The notes under the pieces: model-generated
What the model was told of the DNA's origin: nothing
The model's input: only the letters and a program-made list of their open reading frames with translations
Database searches by the model: none
Translations under genes and position numbers: made by a program
NCBI GenBank assembly: GCA_964474635.1
Contig: CAYYTT010000006.1
Coordinates: 3,496-67,495, forward strand
From: CAYUYV01 sp964474635
GTDB taxonomy: Bacteria > Pseudomonadota > Alphaproteobacteria > JAJFIK01
Direction: 5' to 3'
DNA: 64,000 bases
Part shown: positions 43,654-52,079 of the stretch, piece after piece
Layout: every line of letters begins with the position of its first letter
How positions within the stretch are numbered: position 1 is the stretch's first letter

Positions 43654-44760
43654 TCAGTCCCGGGCCGGGCCGCCCCTGGCCAGATCAGCCTCCACAATCT
43701 CGATCTGCTCGGCCGTCAACCAGCCCCGCCACACATCCGGGTAGGTCTCCAGGAACCACGCCACCAGAGCCCCGTCCTCCAGACCGCGATTTTCGTACAT
43801 GTGCAGCAGCACGGCGCGCATCAGCGCCTTGTTGGTCTGATAAGCGCTCAAAAAGGTGAGCAACGCACCGGCTTCGGCCTGGAATTGCGTGTTTACGGCC
43901 ACATGCTGTTCGATGGCCGGGTAGGCCATGGCCTCTTCCGGCCGGCGCTCGGCTGCGAAGATATCCCAGCCCGCCGCGTCATAGGGCGGCTCTTCAAGGG
44001 CCACCAGATCGAAGCGGGCCGTGATCCAGCTTGGATCCCAGTAATAGGCGAGGAACGGCTCACCGCGCTGATAGGCCGAGGCGATGGCGGCCGCCAACGC
44101 CGCGCCCGTGCCGACGCGGAAATTGCTGAAGCTCGCATCAAGTCCGTAGGCCTGTATTTTCTTGGTATTGTTGACCTCGCACTGCCAGCCCAGGCTGCAG
44201 TTGTAAAAGCGGCCGAGCCGGGGACGCTCCGGATCGGTGAACAACTCGGCATAGCGCGGCAGATCGAAGACGCTGGCAAGCTCCGGAGCGCTTGGCTCAA
44301 TGCCGCGCTTTTCGTCCCCCTCGATCATGTAGCGCGGCACGTACCAGGACTGGGTGGCATCGGCCATGTTGAGGCCCACGCTGGCCACTTTGCCCCGGCG
44401 CACGCCGTCCTCCCAGACCTTGGTGGCCCGGTCGAGCCATACTTCCATCGCGATATCCACGTCGCCGCGCACCAGTCCCGACAACAGGGGGATGGTGGAG
44501 CCTGGAATATCGTCGGTTTCGCAGCCATGGACGGTCTCGACCAGGTACCGGGCGAGCGCGTTGTGAAAGCGGGCGCTGTTCCAATCGAAGCCGGCGAACA
44601 CGATGGGCCGGTCCACGGGGCAGGATGGCTGGGCACTTTGGGCTCGCGCCGGTGCCACAACGGGGGTCTGAACGGCGGTCACCGCGAGGAGCGCAAGGCC
44701 CGCCGTCCATCCCCCCACCCGTGCCGCCAGTTTGATCCAGGCCATCGCCAGCAACTCCAT
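43654..44760 (-). CDS. Glycine betaine/choline-type ABC transporter substrate-binding protein (OpuAC)
   Basis: 368 residues from ATG 44760; ATG 44745 with GGAG upstream is a good alternative. A signal peptide ends near PARAQS. The mature start IVFAGFDWNSARFHNALARY and GDVDIAMEVWLDRA are typical of OpuAC/ProX proteins, and several Trp and Tyr residues would form the aromatic cage. No permease or ATPase gene lies beside it, so it may serve a transporter encoded elsewhere. Periplasmic. Confidence 0.85.
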   Translation of the reverse strand: MELLAMAWIKLAARVGGWTAGLALLAVTAVQTPVVAPARAQSAQPSCPVDRPIVFAGFDWNSARFHNALARYLVETVHGCETDDIPGSTIPLLSGLVRGDVDIAMEVWLDRATKVWEDGVRRGKVASVGLNMADATQSWYVPRYMIEGDEKRGIEPSAPELASVFDLPRYAELFTDPERPRLGRFYNCSLGWQCEVNNTKKIQAYGLDASFSNFRVGTGAALAAAIASAYQRGEPFLAYYWDPSWITARFDLVALEEPPYDAAGWDIFAAERRPEEAMAYPAIEQHVAVNTQFQAEAGALLTFLSAYQTNKALMRAVLLHMYENRGLEDGALVAWFLETYPDVWRGWLTAEQIEIVEADLARGGPARD

Positions 44761-45034
44761 CCCGGTTAAACACTTACCGCGCAGGACTGTAGAAGGCCCC
44801 TTGGCCCCTTTCCCGCGCGCCCTCACTATGGTGGGCCGCCACGCCGAGCACAAGGAACCGCGCCCTTCCATCCTCACGGCCAGACAGGCTTTTCGCCAGC
44901 CAAACAGGCTCTCCGCCAGATTGGGTCCCACCATGTCGAAGCTTCCGCCGCCCCAGCACCAGACCTCGGACCCGTCCACCCAAACGGGCCCGGAGCCCGG
45001 CCCGTCGGCGGACGGGGGCGGGCCTGAGGACACC

Positions 45035-45853
45035 ATGCCGCTCGAATACCCCGGGTGGCGCCAGTCGGGCAGCCGATACGATTTTCAGCGCATCGCGTTC
45101 CGCTCCAGCAAGGCCCCGAAGGCATTGGCCGCCTTCGAGGAGTTCGTCCGCCGCTACGGCAACACACCCCTTGAGGATGCCCAGGTGATCGTGGCCATCG
45201 GCGGCGACGGCTTCATGCTGGAGACCCTGCACCAAACCCTCCACACGGGCCTGCCGGTCTTCGGCATCCACCGGGGCACCATCGGGTTTTTGATGAACGA
45301 GGCGCACACCTGGACCGGGATCGACCTGCCCCGACGCCTTGCCGATGCCGAACCCACCATCATTCATCCCCTGAAGATGGTGTGCGTGGATGCCGAGGAG
45401 ACCGTGCACAGGGCCCTCGCCATCAATGAAGTCTCCCTGCTGCGCGAAACACGCCAGACGGCAAAGATCCGTATTGAGATTGACGGCAAGGAGCGGCTCG
45501 AAGAACTCATCTGCGACGGCGTTCTGGTCTCAACCCCCGCGGGCAGCACGGCCTATAATCTGTCGGCCCATGGCCCGATCCTGCCCATTGAGGCCCGCCT
45601 TCTGGCCCTGACACCCATTTCCGCCTTTCGGCCACGTCGTTGGCGCGGAGCCATCCTGCCCCACAGTGCCGTGGTGCGCTTTGAGATGAACGAGCCGGAA
45701 AAACGACCCGTCAGCGCCGTTGCCGACGACACCGAAATTCGCCATGTGCGCAGTGTGGAAGTGGCCGAAGACCGCTCCGTCGCGATCACGATCCTGTTTG
45801 ACAAGGGCCACAACCTGGATGAGCGCATTCTCAAGGAACAATTCTATCACTGA
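45035..45853 (+). CDS. nadK: NAD kinase
   Basis: 272 residues from ATG 45035, chosen because TGAGGA precedes it; ATG 44933 would add a Pro/Gly-rich 34-residue leader. Signature motifs: VIVAIGGDGFMLETL (GGDG), AINEVSLLRE (NE) and STPAGSTAYNLSA. It phosphorylates NAD to NADP with ATP in the cytoplasm. The next gene appears to begin inside its 3' end. Confidence 0.94.
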   Translation: MPLEYPGWRQSGSRYDFQRIAFRSSKAPKALAAFEEFVRRYGNTPLEDAQVIVAIGGDGFMLETLHQTLHTGLPVFGIHRGTIGFLMNEAHTWTGIDLPRRLADAEPTIIHPLKMVCVDAEETVHRALAINEVSLLRETRQTAKIRIEIDGKERLEELICDGVLVSTPAGSTAYNLSAHGPILPIEARLLALTPISAFRPRRWRGAILPHSAVVRFEMNEPEKRPVSAVADDTEIRHVRSVEVAEDRSVAITILFDKGHNLDERILKEQFYH

Positions 45854-46937
45854 CGATCAGCCTGCACCGGATCGGCGGTCGCCGGACCCGGACACCGCTT
45901 CAGCGGGGCGCCGGGCCCATGTGCAGGCGCTGGCCGCCGGCGGCCTCGGCGGTGCGATCTTCGCGCTGTTTGGCCTGCCGCTTGCGTGGATGCTCGGCGC
46001 GATGACCGGATCGACCATTCTCGCTCTCATGGGCCAGGGGGTCGCAGTGGCGCCATGGGTGCGCACCCCCATGATTGCCGTGCTTGGCGTGCTGCTGGGC
46101 TCGGCCTTTTCGGGCAGCATCATCCTTGGCATGATCAACTGGCTGCCGGCGATCCTGGGACTGATGGGTCTGGCGCTGGTCTCGACCCTTTCCGCGTGGG
46201 TCGTCTATCGGCGGGTGCTGGGGCTTGATCCCGTGACGGCCTATTTCGCCAGTGTGCCCGGCGGGGTCAGCGAGATGAGCATCGTGGGCGAGAGCTATGG
46301 CGGGTCGGCCGCCATGATCGGCCTGGCCCATGTCATCCGCATTATTTTCGTGGTGAGCGTCGTCCCGCTTTACTTCCGGTTCGTCTTCGGTCTTGAGATC
46401 CCCACATTGCCGCCGCGTGCCGTGTCCGTACTGAGCTTTCCGCTTCTTGAGGGGATCATCCTGACGCTGTGCGCGCTCGCGGGCGTGTTTGTGGGGCGTT
46501 GGCTCCGCTTTCCCGCTCCGGCGCTCACCGGACCCATGGCGCTCAGCATGGGCGTGCATGTGGCCGGCCTGAGCGCCGCGCCGCCGCCGGCCGAACTCAT
46601 CGCGGCGGCCCAGATCGTTGTGGGCACGGCCATCGGGGCGCGGTTCAGCGGATACGCTTTGTCCGACCTGCGCGGTGTGGCGCTTGGCGGCCTTGTTACG
46701 GCGACGCTCATGATTGGGCTTGCGGTCCTGTTCGCCTGGGCGATTGCGCCCCTCATCGGTCTTGAAACCGCGAGCCTGTTCATCGCCTACGCCCCCGGCG
46801 GGCTCACCGAAATGTCCCTGATTGCCCTCTCGCTCGATCAGGATCCCGCCTTTGTCTCGACCCTCCACCTGGTGCGCATTCTCACCATCATCGCGGTGGC
46901 GGCGCCCTTCTTCGCGTGGCGTCGATCAAGACCCTGA
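45819..46937 (+). CDS. AbrB-family (PF05145) integral membrane protein
   Basis: Up to 372 residues. About ten membrane helices in two similar halves, each ending in a Gly/Glu motif: FASVPGGVSEMSIVGESYGG and IAYAPGGLTEMSLIALSLDQ. This duplicated PGG-x-(S/T)EM pattern marks the membrane AbrB family, sometimes misnamed ammonia monooxygenase or transcription regulator. Transport function is likely but unassigned. The start is uncertain: ATG 45819 overlaps nadK by 35 bases, and GTG 45921 just before LAAGGLGGAIFAL is the alternative. Confidence 0.75.
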   Translation: MSAFSRNNSITDDQPAPDRRSPDPDTASAGRRAHVQALAAGGLGGAIFALFGLPLAWMLGAMTGSTILALMGQGVAVAPWVRTPMIAVLGVLLGSAFSGSIILGMINWLPAILGLMGLALVSTLSAWVVYRRVLGLDPVTAYFASVPGGVSEMSIVGESYGGSAAMIGLAHVIRIIFVVSVVPLYFRFVFGLEIPTLPPRAVSVLSFPLLEGIILTLCALAGVFVGRWLRFPAPALTGPMALSMGVHVAGLSAAPPPAELIAAAQIVVGTAIGARFSGYALSDLRGVALGGLVTATLMIGLAVLFAWAIAPLIGLETASLFIAYAPGGLTEMSLIALSLDQDPAFVSTLHLVRILTIIAVAAPFFAWRRSRP

Positions 46938-47001
46938 CCGGCCCATCTAAATCTTTACCGGATGCAAATCCGGCTCCATCAAGGTTGAAGGCGCATTGAC
47001 C

Positions 47002-47511
47002 ATGGGCCGCAGGCAGGCAGGCATGACAAAATCCTTGGATGGGCTGCACGTACTTCTCGTCGACGATGACCGCCACTTGCGCGCCATCGTGCGCGCCCTG
47101 TTGTCACCGATCCCCGGTCTGCTGCTGCATGAAGCCGAGGATGCCGTCAGCGGCTGGGACATGTTCCTGCGCCACAAGGCAGGCCTCATCATCGTCGACT
47201 GGAACATGCCCAAAATCAATGGCATGCAGTTCATCCGGCGCGTCCGCCAATCGCCTGGCTCCCCCGATGAACGGGTCCCGATCCTGTTGATGACCGGTCA
47301 TACCAACGCACAGGTCATCGCCTGCGCGCGCGATGCCGGTGCCAATCAGATCCTGGCAAAACCGATCTCGGCGGAAAATCTGTACACGAAAATGACCGCG
47401 GCCATCTCCGACACCCGCCCGTTTATTGAAGCCAAACGCTATGTCGGACCAGACCGCCGGCGGCGCAACGCACCCTACAATGGCGAGGACAGGCGTAAGG
47501 GTCGTTCCTGA
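47002..47511 (+). CDS. Stand-alone receiver-domain response regulator
   Basis: 169 residues from ATG 47002 (ATG 47023 also possible). Receiver motifs: LLVDDDRHLR, phospho-Asp in IIVDWNMPKINGM, Thr in LLMTGHTN and Lys in ILAKPIS. After the domain comes a basic tail RYVGPDRRRRNAP then NGEDRRKGRS, a pattern seen on alphaproteobacterial single receivers. No kinase gene is adjacent. The output is unknown; the basic tail could bind nucleic acid or protein. Confidence 0.88.
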   Translation: MGRRQAGMTKSLDGLHVLLVDDDRHLRAIVRALLSPIPGLLLHEAEDAVSGWDMFLRHKAGLIIVDWNMPKINGMQFIRRVRQSPGSPDERVPILLMTGHTNAQVIACARDAGANQILAKPISAENLYTKMTAAISDTRPFIEAKRYVGPDRRRRNAPYNGEDRRKGRS

Positions 47512-47544
47512 CCTCCAAGCTGACCGCTTAACGCCTCAAGGCGC

Positions 47545-48318
47545 TTACGGATTGTCCAGGGACTCCGAGGTGATCGCGTAGCCCGCATTGTCCGGAATAC
47601 GCAGGATTGGGCCGTCCGGGCCGTTTTCCACCCACGGCTTGACGGTGACGATGGGGTCGCGCGCGGCGCGCTCCATGGCCTCGGCCACGGTGGCGCTCTC
47701 GGCGAGTTTCATCAAGTTCATCCGTGTCGGGAAAATGATGGTCCATTTCCCGTCTTCCGCCTCGCGCAAGGCCCGGCCCGGATTGATCCAGACCGAATCC
47801 ACCGACTCGTTCCCGTCATGTTGCGCGTCCTGGCGTTTGGGCGCGCGGGCCAGGAAAAAATGGGTGTCATACCGCCGGGGCATCACGTCCGGTGTGATCC
47901 AGTGGGCAAAAGGCACGAGGGCGGACAAATCCAAGTGCAAGTCATGGGCGCTCATCAATCCGTCCATGTCCATGTCGCCCGAGTGCACGGCCGCGCGCAC
48001 CGCCTCAGCATCGGCGAAGGTGTCCGCACCGCGATCGGCGAGCAGAACGCCGCATTCCTCAAAGACTTCTCGCACGGCGCACACCCGCAATGTGATCGCC
48101 TCCTCATCGAGCCCATCCGCCCCTCGGCAGCGGCGGCGCACGGCCTCGGCCGCGTCGCCCGGATCGACCTTGCCGCCGGGAAACACCAGGGCGCCGGAGG
48201 CAAAATCGATCTGGTAGTTGCGCACCACCATGAAGACCTCGATGCCCTCGGCCCCGTCGCGCAGGAGCAGAATGGTCGCCGACGGCGCGGCGGCTTGTGA
48301 AGTCTTCTCGGTATCCAT
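47545..48318 (-). CDS. Nudix hydrolase
   Basis: 257 residues from ATG 48318, behind AGGAGACGCC. The Nudix box is GGKVDPGD then, after an insert of about 26 residues, REVFEECGVLL, so the box is interrupted relative to the common 23-residue form. This arrangement and length fit the NUDT19/CoA-diphosphatase-like group, which hydrolyses nucleoside diphosphates linked to other groups. The exact substrate is unknown. It is divergent from recQ with about 140 bases between. Confidence 0.85.
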   Translation of the reverse strand: MDTEKTSQAAAPSATILLLRDGAEGIEVFMVVRNYQIDFASGALVFPGGKVDPGDAAEAVRRRCRGADGLDEEAITLRVCAVREVFEECGVLLADRGADTFADAEAVRAAVHSGDMDMDGLMSAHDLHLDLSALVPFAHWITPDVMPRRYDTHFFLARAPKRQDAQHDGNESVDSVWINPGRALREAEDGKWTIIFPTRMNLMKLAESATVAEAMERAARDPIVTVKPWVENGPDGPILRIPDNAGYAITSESLDNP

Positions 48319-48459
48319 GGGGCGTCTCCTGAGGGCCGTCTTGGGTCGCTGCGCGCTTGGTTTTGAGACTAGCCGGTTCCGGCAGACCCCGCGACTCGCG
48401 CAAGATCGCAGCCCATCAAGGCGGGGCAGCCAGAGACAGGCAACACGGGGCGCGGCACG

Positions 48460-50310
48460 GTGCGGACAACAACGAGCGAAACAGCCGCAAGGCCGGCCGA
48501 TTTCAAGACAAACCCCGCGCCCCCTCGCGCCGAGACGCCCGAGGCCCTGCTGCGCCGCGTCTTCGGCCACGCCTCCTTCAGGCCCCTCCAGGACCGCATT
48601 ATCCACCATGTCTGCCAGGGCGGGGATGCCCTCGCGGTTCTGCCCACGGGCGGCGGGAAATCCCTGTGCTACCAGGTGCCTGCCCTGGTGCGCCCCGGAT
48701 TGACCCTCGTCATCTCGCCCCTTGTCGCGCTCATGGAGGAGCAGGTCGGCCGGCTGGGGGCGCTCGATGTGCGCGCCGCCTGCCTGCACGGCGCCATGGC
48801 CCCGGACACGATGGGCGAGATCCTCGATGCGGCGCGAAGCGGGCGGCTCGACCTTCTCTACCTTGCCCCCGAACGGGCCGTGACAACGGCCTTTCTGGAC
48901 AGCATGACGCATTGCCCCCTGAGCCTGATCGCCATCGATGAGGCGCACTGCGTGGTCCAATGGGGCCCATCCTTCCGGCCGGCCTATCTGGAGCTTGGCC
49001 GGCTGATTGCGCGCCGCCCGGACGTACCGAGACTGGCGCTGACGGCCACCGCCGACGCGCCGACCCTTGAGGAAATCAAAACCCGGTTGTGGCTTCACAA
49101 TGCCCGTGTTTTCCAGGGTGGACATGCCCGGCCCAATATTGCCCTCGCTGCCGCGCGCGAGGCGGGCTCGCCAGAGGCCCTCGCCCGGCGGCTCGTCGGA
49201 GGTCCACGACGCTCGGGCGCCAGTCTGCTTTACGTGCGCTCGCGGCGCCGGGCCGAAGCGGTGGCCGCGCACCTGGCGCGCCGGGGCGTGCCGGCCCTTG
49301 CCTACCATGCCGGCCTTGAGACCACCGAGCGGCGGGCGCGGGAGGCGGATTTTCTGGCTGCGGACAGTCCCGTCATGGTGGCTACGGTCGCCTTCGGCAT
49401 GGGGCTCGACCGGCCGGATGTGCGCACCGTTGCCCATCTCGACCTACCGGACTCGCCAAGCGCCTATTGGCAGGAAGTCGGCCGCGCCGGCCGGGATGGC
49501 GCACCATCGCAGGCCATTTTCGCCCATGGCGTGACGCCCGTGCTCGATGCCCTCAGGCGAGGCGGCCGGGAACTGGGGGCCCTGCTCGATGTGCTTGAAA
49601 CCGAAGAATGCCGGGCGCGTGCGATCCTGCGCCATTTCGGCGAAGCGGACCCGGTTGCCTGCGGCCATTGCGATCTGTGCACCGACCCGGTCCGCCCCTG
49701 GGACGGCGGGCCTGCCCTGCGCCATGTGCTGGCCCCCCTGATGCGCAGCGGGGAGGCCATGGGTGCAAAGCGTCTCAGTGATCTTGCCGCCGGCAGTCTG
49801 CCGGCGGAGGTTTCGCGCTCCCTGCTGCGGCAAGCTCTTGTGAAAGGGCTGCTCAAGCCCTCCGACACCGAGACGCGGGCCATGGCCCTGACGCAAGAGG
49901 GGGAACACCGTTTAAAGTCGGATGAGCCCCTGCCCGTTCTTGCGGACTGGAAAGGCGCCCTGCCCCTTCATCCCAGTACGCCCCTTGATGCCGGCAAGCC
50001 CCAGGATCTCGGTAAACCCCTGGATCTCGGCAAGCCTCTTGATCCCGGCAAGCCTACAGCTTCTTCCACTCAAACGGCCTGTCCCACCCATGGGACCGCT
50101 CCAAGCCTTCTGGATCGGCTCATGGCGCTTCGGGGCCGCCTGTGCCGCGATCACGCTTTACCGCCGGCCCTGGTCGCAACCGACAAGACCTTACGCGCCC
50201 TGGCCATGGCCCAATCCGGCGAAGCCAATCGGCAAGATACGGATCATGCCCTGGCCGCCATCCGCGACCCCAAGTTCCGCGGGGATTTTCGCAATGAACT
50301 CAAGGCGTGA
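48460..50310 (+). CDS. recQ: ATP-dependent DNA helicase, RecQ family
   Basis: 616 residues. Walker A LPTGGGKSLCYQ, DEAH box IAIDEAHCVVQWG, motif III LALTATA, motif VI QEVGRAGRDG and the RecQ zinc-binding cysteines CRARAILRHFGEADPVACGH. An HRDC-like segment closes the protein (LLDRLMALRGRLCRDHALPP). Between winged helix and HRDC lies a linker of D-x-G-K-P-x units encoded by 18-bp tandem repeats. Its start codon is probably GTG 48460. It unwinds DNA 3' to 5' in recombination and repair. The motif around QWG differs slightly from the usual CISQWGHDFRP. Confidence 0.9.
   Translation: MRTTTSETAARPADFKTNPAPPRAETPEALLRRVFGHASFRPLQDRIIHHVCQGGDALAVLPTGGGKSLCYQVPALVRPGLTLVISPLVALMEEQVGRLGALDVRAACLHGAMAPDTMGEILDAARSGRLDLLYLAPERAVTTAFLDSMTHCPLSLIAIDEAHCVVQWGPSFRPAYLELGRLIARRPDVPRLALTATADAPTLEEIKTRLWLHNARVFQGGHARPNIALAAAREAGSPEALARRLVGGPRRSGASLLYVRSRRRAEAVAAHLARRGVPALAYHAGLETTERRAREADFLAADSPVMVATVAFGMGLDRPDVRTVAHLDLPDSPSAYWQEVGRAGRDGAPSQAIFAHGVTPVLDALRRGGRELGALLDVLETEECRARAILRHFGEADPVACGHCDLCTDPVRPWDGGPALRHVLAPLMRSGEAMGAKRLSDLAAGSLPAEVSRSLLRQALVKGLLKPSDTETRAMALTQEGEHRLKSDEPLPVLADWKGALPLHPSTPLDAGKPQDLGKPLDLGKPLDPGKPTASSTQTACPTHGTAPSLLDRLMALRGRLCRDHALPPALVATDKTLRALAMAQSGEANRQDTDHALAAIRDPKFRGDFRNELKA
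49987..50058. repeat. 18-bp tandem repeat, 4 units, inside recQ
   Basis: Units start at 49987, 50005, 50023 and 50041, on the pattern GATCTCGGCAAGCCTCTT. They encode a flexible D-(A/L/P)-G-K-P-x linker before the HRDC-like end of RecQ. Confidence 0.8.
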
Positions 50311-50325
50311 ACCGATACCGCTGTC

Positions 50326-51438
50326 TTATGCGGCCGCCGCGTCGCGGGAGAGCTGATCCACCTTCAGCAGCAGATAATCGATATCCCCCGATGCCATGTC
50401 CTGACACCGGGTCAAGACACGCTCGATCATCCGTGAGCGGAAGCCAAGCCTGTCCGCGCCCGCCCCGTCGAAGACAAGATCCTGATAGGCCGACAAGGCC
50501 ACCTGGAGCGGCGCGATCATCACCTTGGGCAATCCGGCGGCGGCAACGATGGCGTCGATGCCTTCCGGACCCGTTTCGTTGAGGTAACGCCAGGTTTCGG
50601 TAATCGACAGCCCAGCCCGTTTGGCAAGTGCCGCCTCCAGAAACTCCATGTCGCCGGTGCATGCGGCACGCAGCAAAAGGGACGGGGTCAGACGTTTCGT
50701 CTTGTGCAACTGTTCCACCATCAGGCCGATATTGCGGCCCCGCCCATAGGCATCGAACAGGGAAATTGTTGCATGTCCCCGGCTCTGCTCGGCGAGCACA
50801 TGGGCAAGGGCGCCGGAAAAATCCGGACGGGACGCAAGATAAGTCCGCAAGTGATCGGATACGATCGTGACAAGGCGCTCGGCAATCGTGACCGGCAGAT
50901 CCACGCGTTTGGCAAGCTTTTCGGTCACGAAAGCGCTGTCGCCGAACCGGTCGATGGCCCGGTCAAGTGTCGCGGCCGCGAGTTCCGCACCCGGATTGTC
51001 CACAAGGGCGCCCACCGGCGCCTCGCCCGCCTCCTCCACGATCACACGGGACAGACCGCCCGGCACATGCGCCCGACTGGCAATGGCAAGCTGTTTGCTT
51101 TCGCTGCCGGAGCGGACCAAGTCGATCAGTTCTTCCTCGGACAGCAGAGGCGATTGGCTCAGAACCGGCGCCGCGACCCGGTCGAAGTCCTCGGCCAGGG
51201 CCAGGACCACGTCCTTGGGTATGTCGGGCAGCGCCCCGACAATGTCGGCCAGCCCCTCCCGCACGCGCACCGCCGCATCGCGCGTCATGAGCCGTAGAAT
51301 ATCGTCCGCCTGCCCGCGTTCCGCGCTGGACAATGCGCCGTCGCGGACGGCCCGAACGATATGACCGGCAACCTCAAGACGACGCTCCGCAGTCGGCGCC
51401 GCCGTCAACGCCTCAAGATCGCTCCTCGAAAAGCCCAT
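50326..51438 (-). CDS. DUF2336 domain protein
   Basis: 370 residues from ATG 51438; the frame continues upstream but the leader looks non-coding. It is all-helical, with repeated R-x-x-(L/V)-A-x-x-(L/I) units (ERRLEVAGHIVRAVRDGALS, VREGLADIVGALPDIPKDV, VLSQSPLLSEEELIDLV), the HEAT-like pattern of DUF2336, which is nearly confined to alphaproteobacteria. Function unknown; a scaffold role is plausible. It is convergent with recQ (15 bases between stops). Confidence 0.8.
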   Translation of the reverse strand: MGFSRSDLEALTAAPTAERRLEVAGHIVRAVRDGALSSAERGQADDILRLMTRDAAVRVREGLADIVGALPDIPKDVVLALAEDFDRVAAPVLSQSPLLSEEELIDLVRSGSESKQLAIASRAHVPGGLSRVIVEEAGEAPVGALVDNPGAELAAATLDRAIDRFGDSAFVTEKLAKRVDLPVTIAERLVTIVSDHLRTYLASRPDFSGALAHVLAEQSRGHATISLFDAYGRGRNIGLMVEQLHKTKRLTPSLLLRAACTGDMEFLEAALAKRAGLSITETWRYLNETGPEGIDAIVAAAGLPKVMIAPLQVALSAYQDLVFDGAGADRLGFRSRMIERVLTRCQDMASGDIDYLLLKVDQLSRDAAAA

Positions 51439-51706
51439 GACATTGGCTGCCTTGCTGAACGGAATGGCCAACGAGGCTGGCCAGGCGCGTGCTGACCCCC
51501 CTCCTCCCAAGTGTCGCGCCGCCGGATTTAACAAAGCGCAAAAAGTGCCGCGCAAATCCGTCAAGACGGCCAAGACCTATGCTCGCGGACACCTACCTGT
51601 GCTCGCCGGCACGCCCCCTGACCGGTGATTGTGGCTCCCTCTTCCTCGAGGACACCCAATCGCCCGCCACCATGGGATGGGCCACCAGGCAAAAGGGGAT
51701 GAAGAC

Positions 51707-52072
51707 GTGAACCCACATGAAGAGTTTGAAAACCGCAACGCGCCCGGACCCGCCCGGCACGCACGGGCCGATCTGACCGCCCACGCCGAACGCCGGGCCC
51801 AGGTGCTCAAAGCCATGGCAAGTGCCAAACGCCTGATGATCCTGTGCACCCTCGCCGAGGCAGAGCGTTCCGTCTCAAGCCTGGCGCAGCATCTCGGCAT
51901 GCGGCAGGCGGCCGTCTCCCAGCACCTGGCACGGCTGCGACTTGAAAAACTGGTGGCGACCCGGCGGGACGGGCAGACCATCTATTACCGGGTGGCGGAT
52001 GGGGCCGTCGCCGACCTTGTGGACCATGTCTGCGGACGGCGTGCCTTCGACGCGGAAGGAAACGGCGGCTGA
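51707..52072 (+). CDS. ArsR-family regulator, possible thiol/persulfide sensor
   Basis: 121 residues from GTG 51707 with AAAAGGGGATGAAGAC ahead. The winged helix-turn-helix is SSLAQHLGMRQAAVSQHLAR followed by the wing RRDGQTIYYRV. The metal motif ELCVC of classical ArsR is absent. Instead one Cys is in RLMILCTL and another in VDHVCGRR, positions like the two cysteines of YgaV/BigR/SqrR sulfide-responsive regulators. That reading is inference. No sulfide-oxidising gene is adjacent. Its stop is 7 bases from the stop of the convergent NRPS-like gene. Confidence 0.82.
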   Translation: MNPHEEFENRNAPGPARHARADLTAHAERRAQVLKAMASAKRLMILCTLAEAERSVSSLAQHLGMRQAAVSQHLARLRLEKLVATRRDGQTIYYRVADGAVADLVDHVCGRRAFDAEGNGG

Positions 52073-52079
52073 CGAGGCC

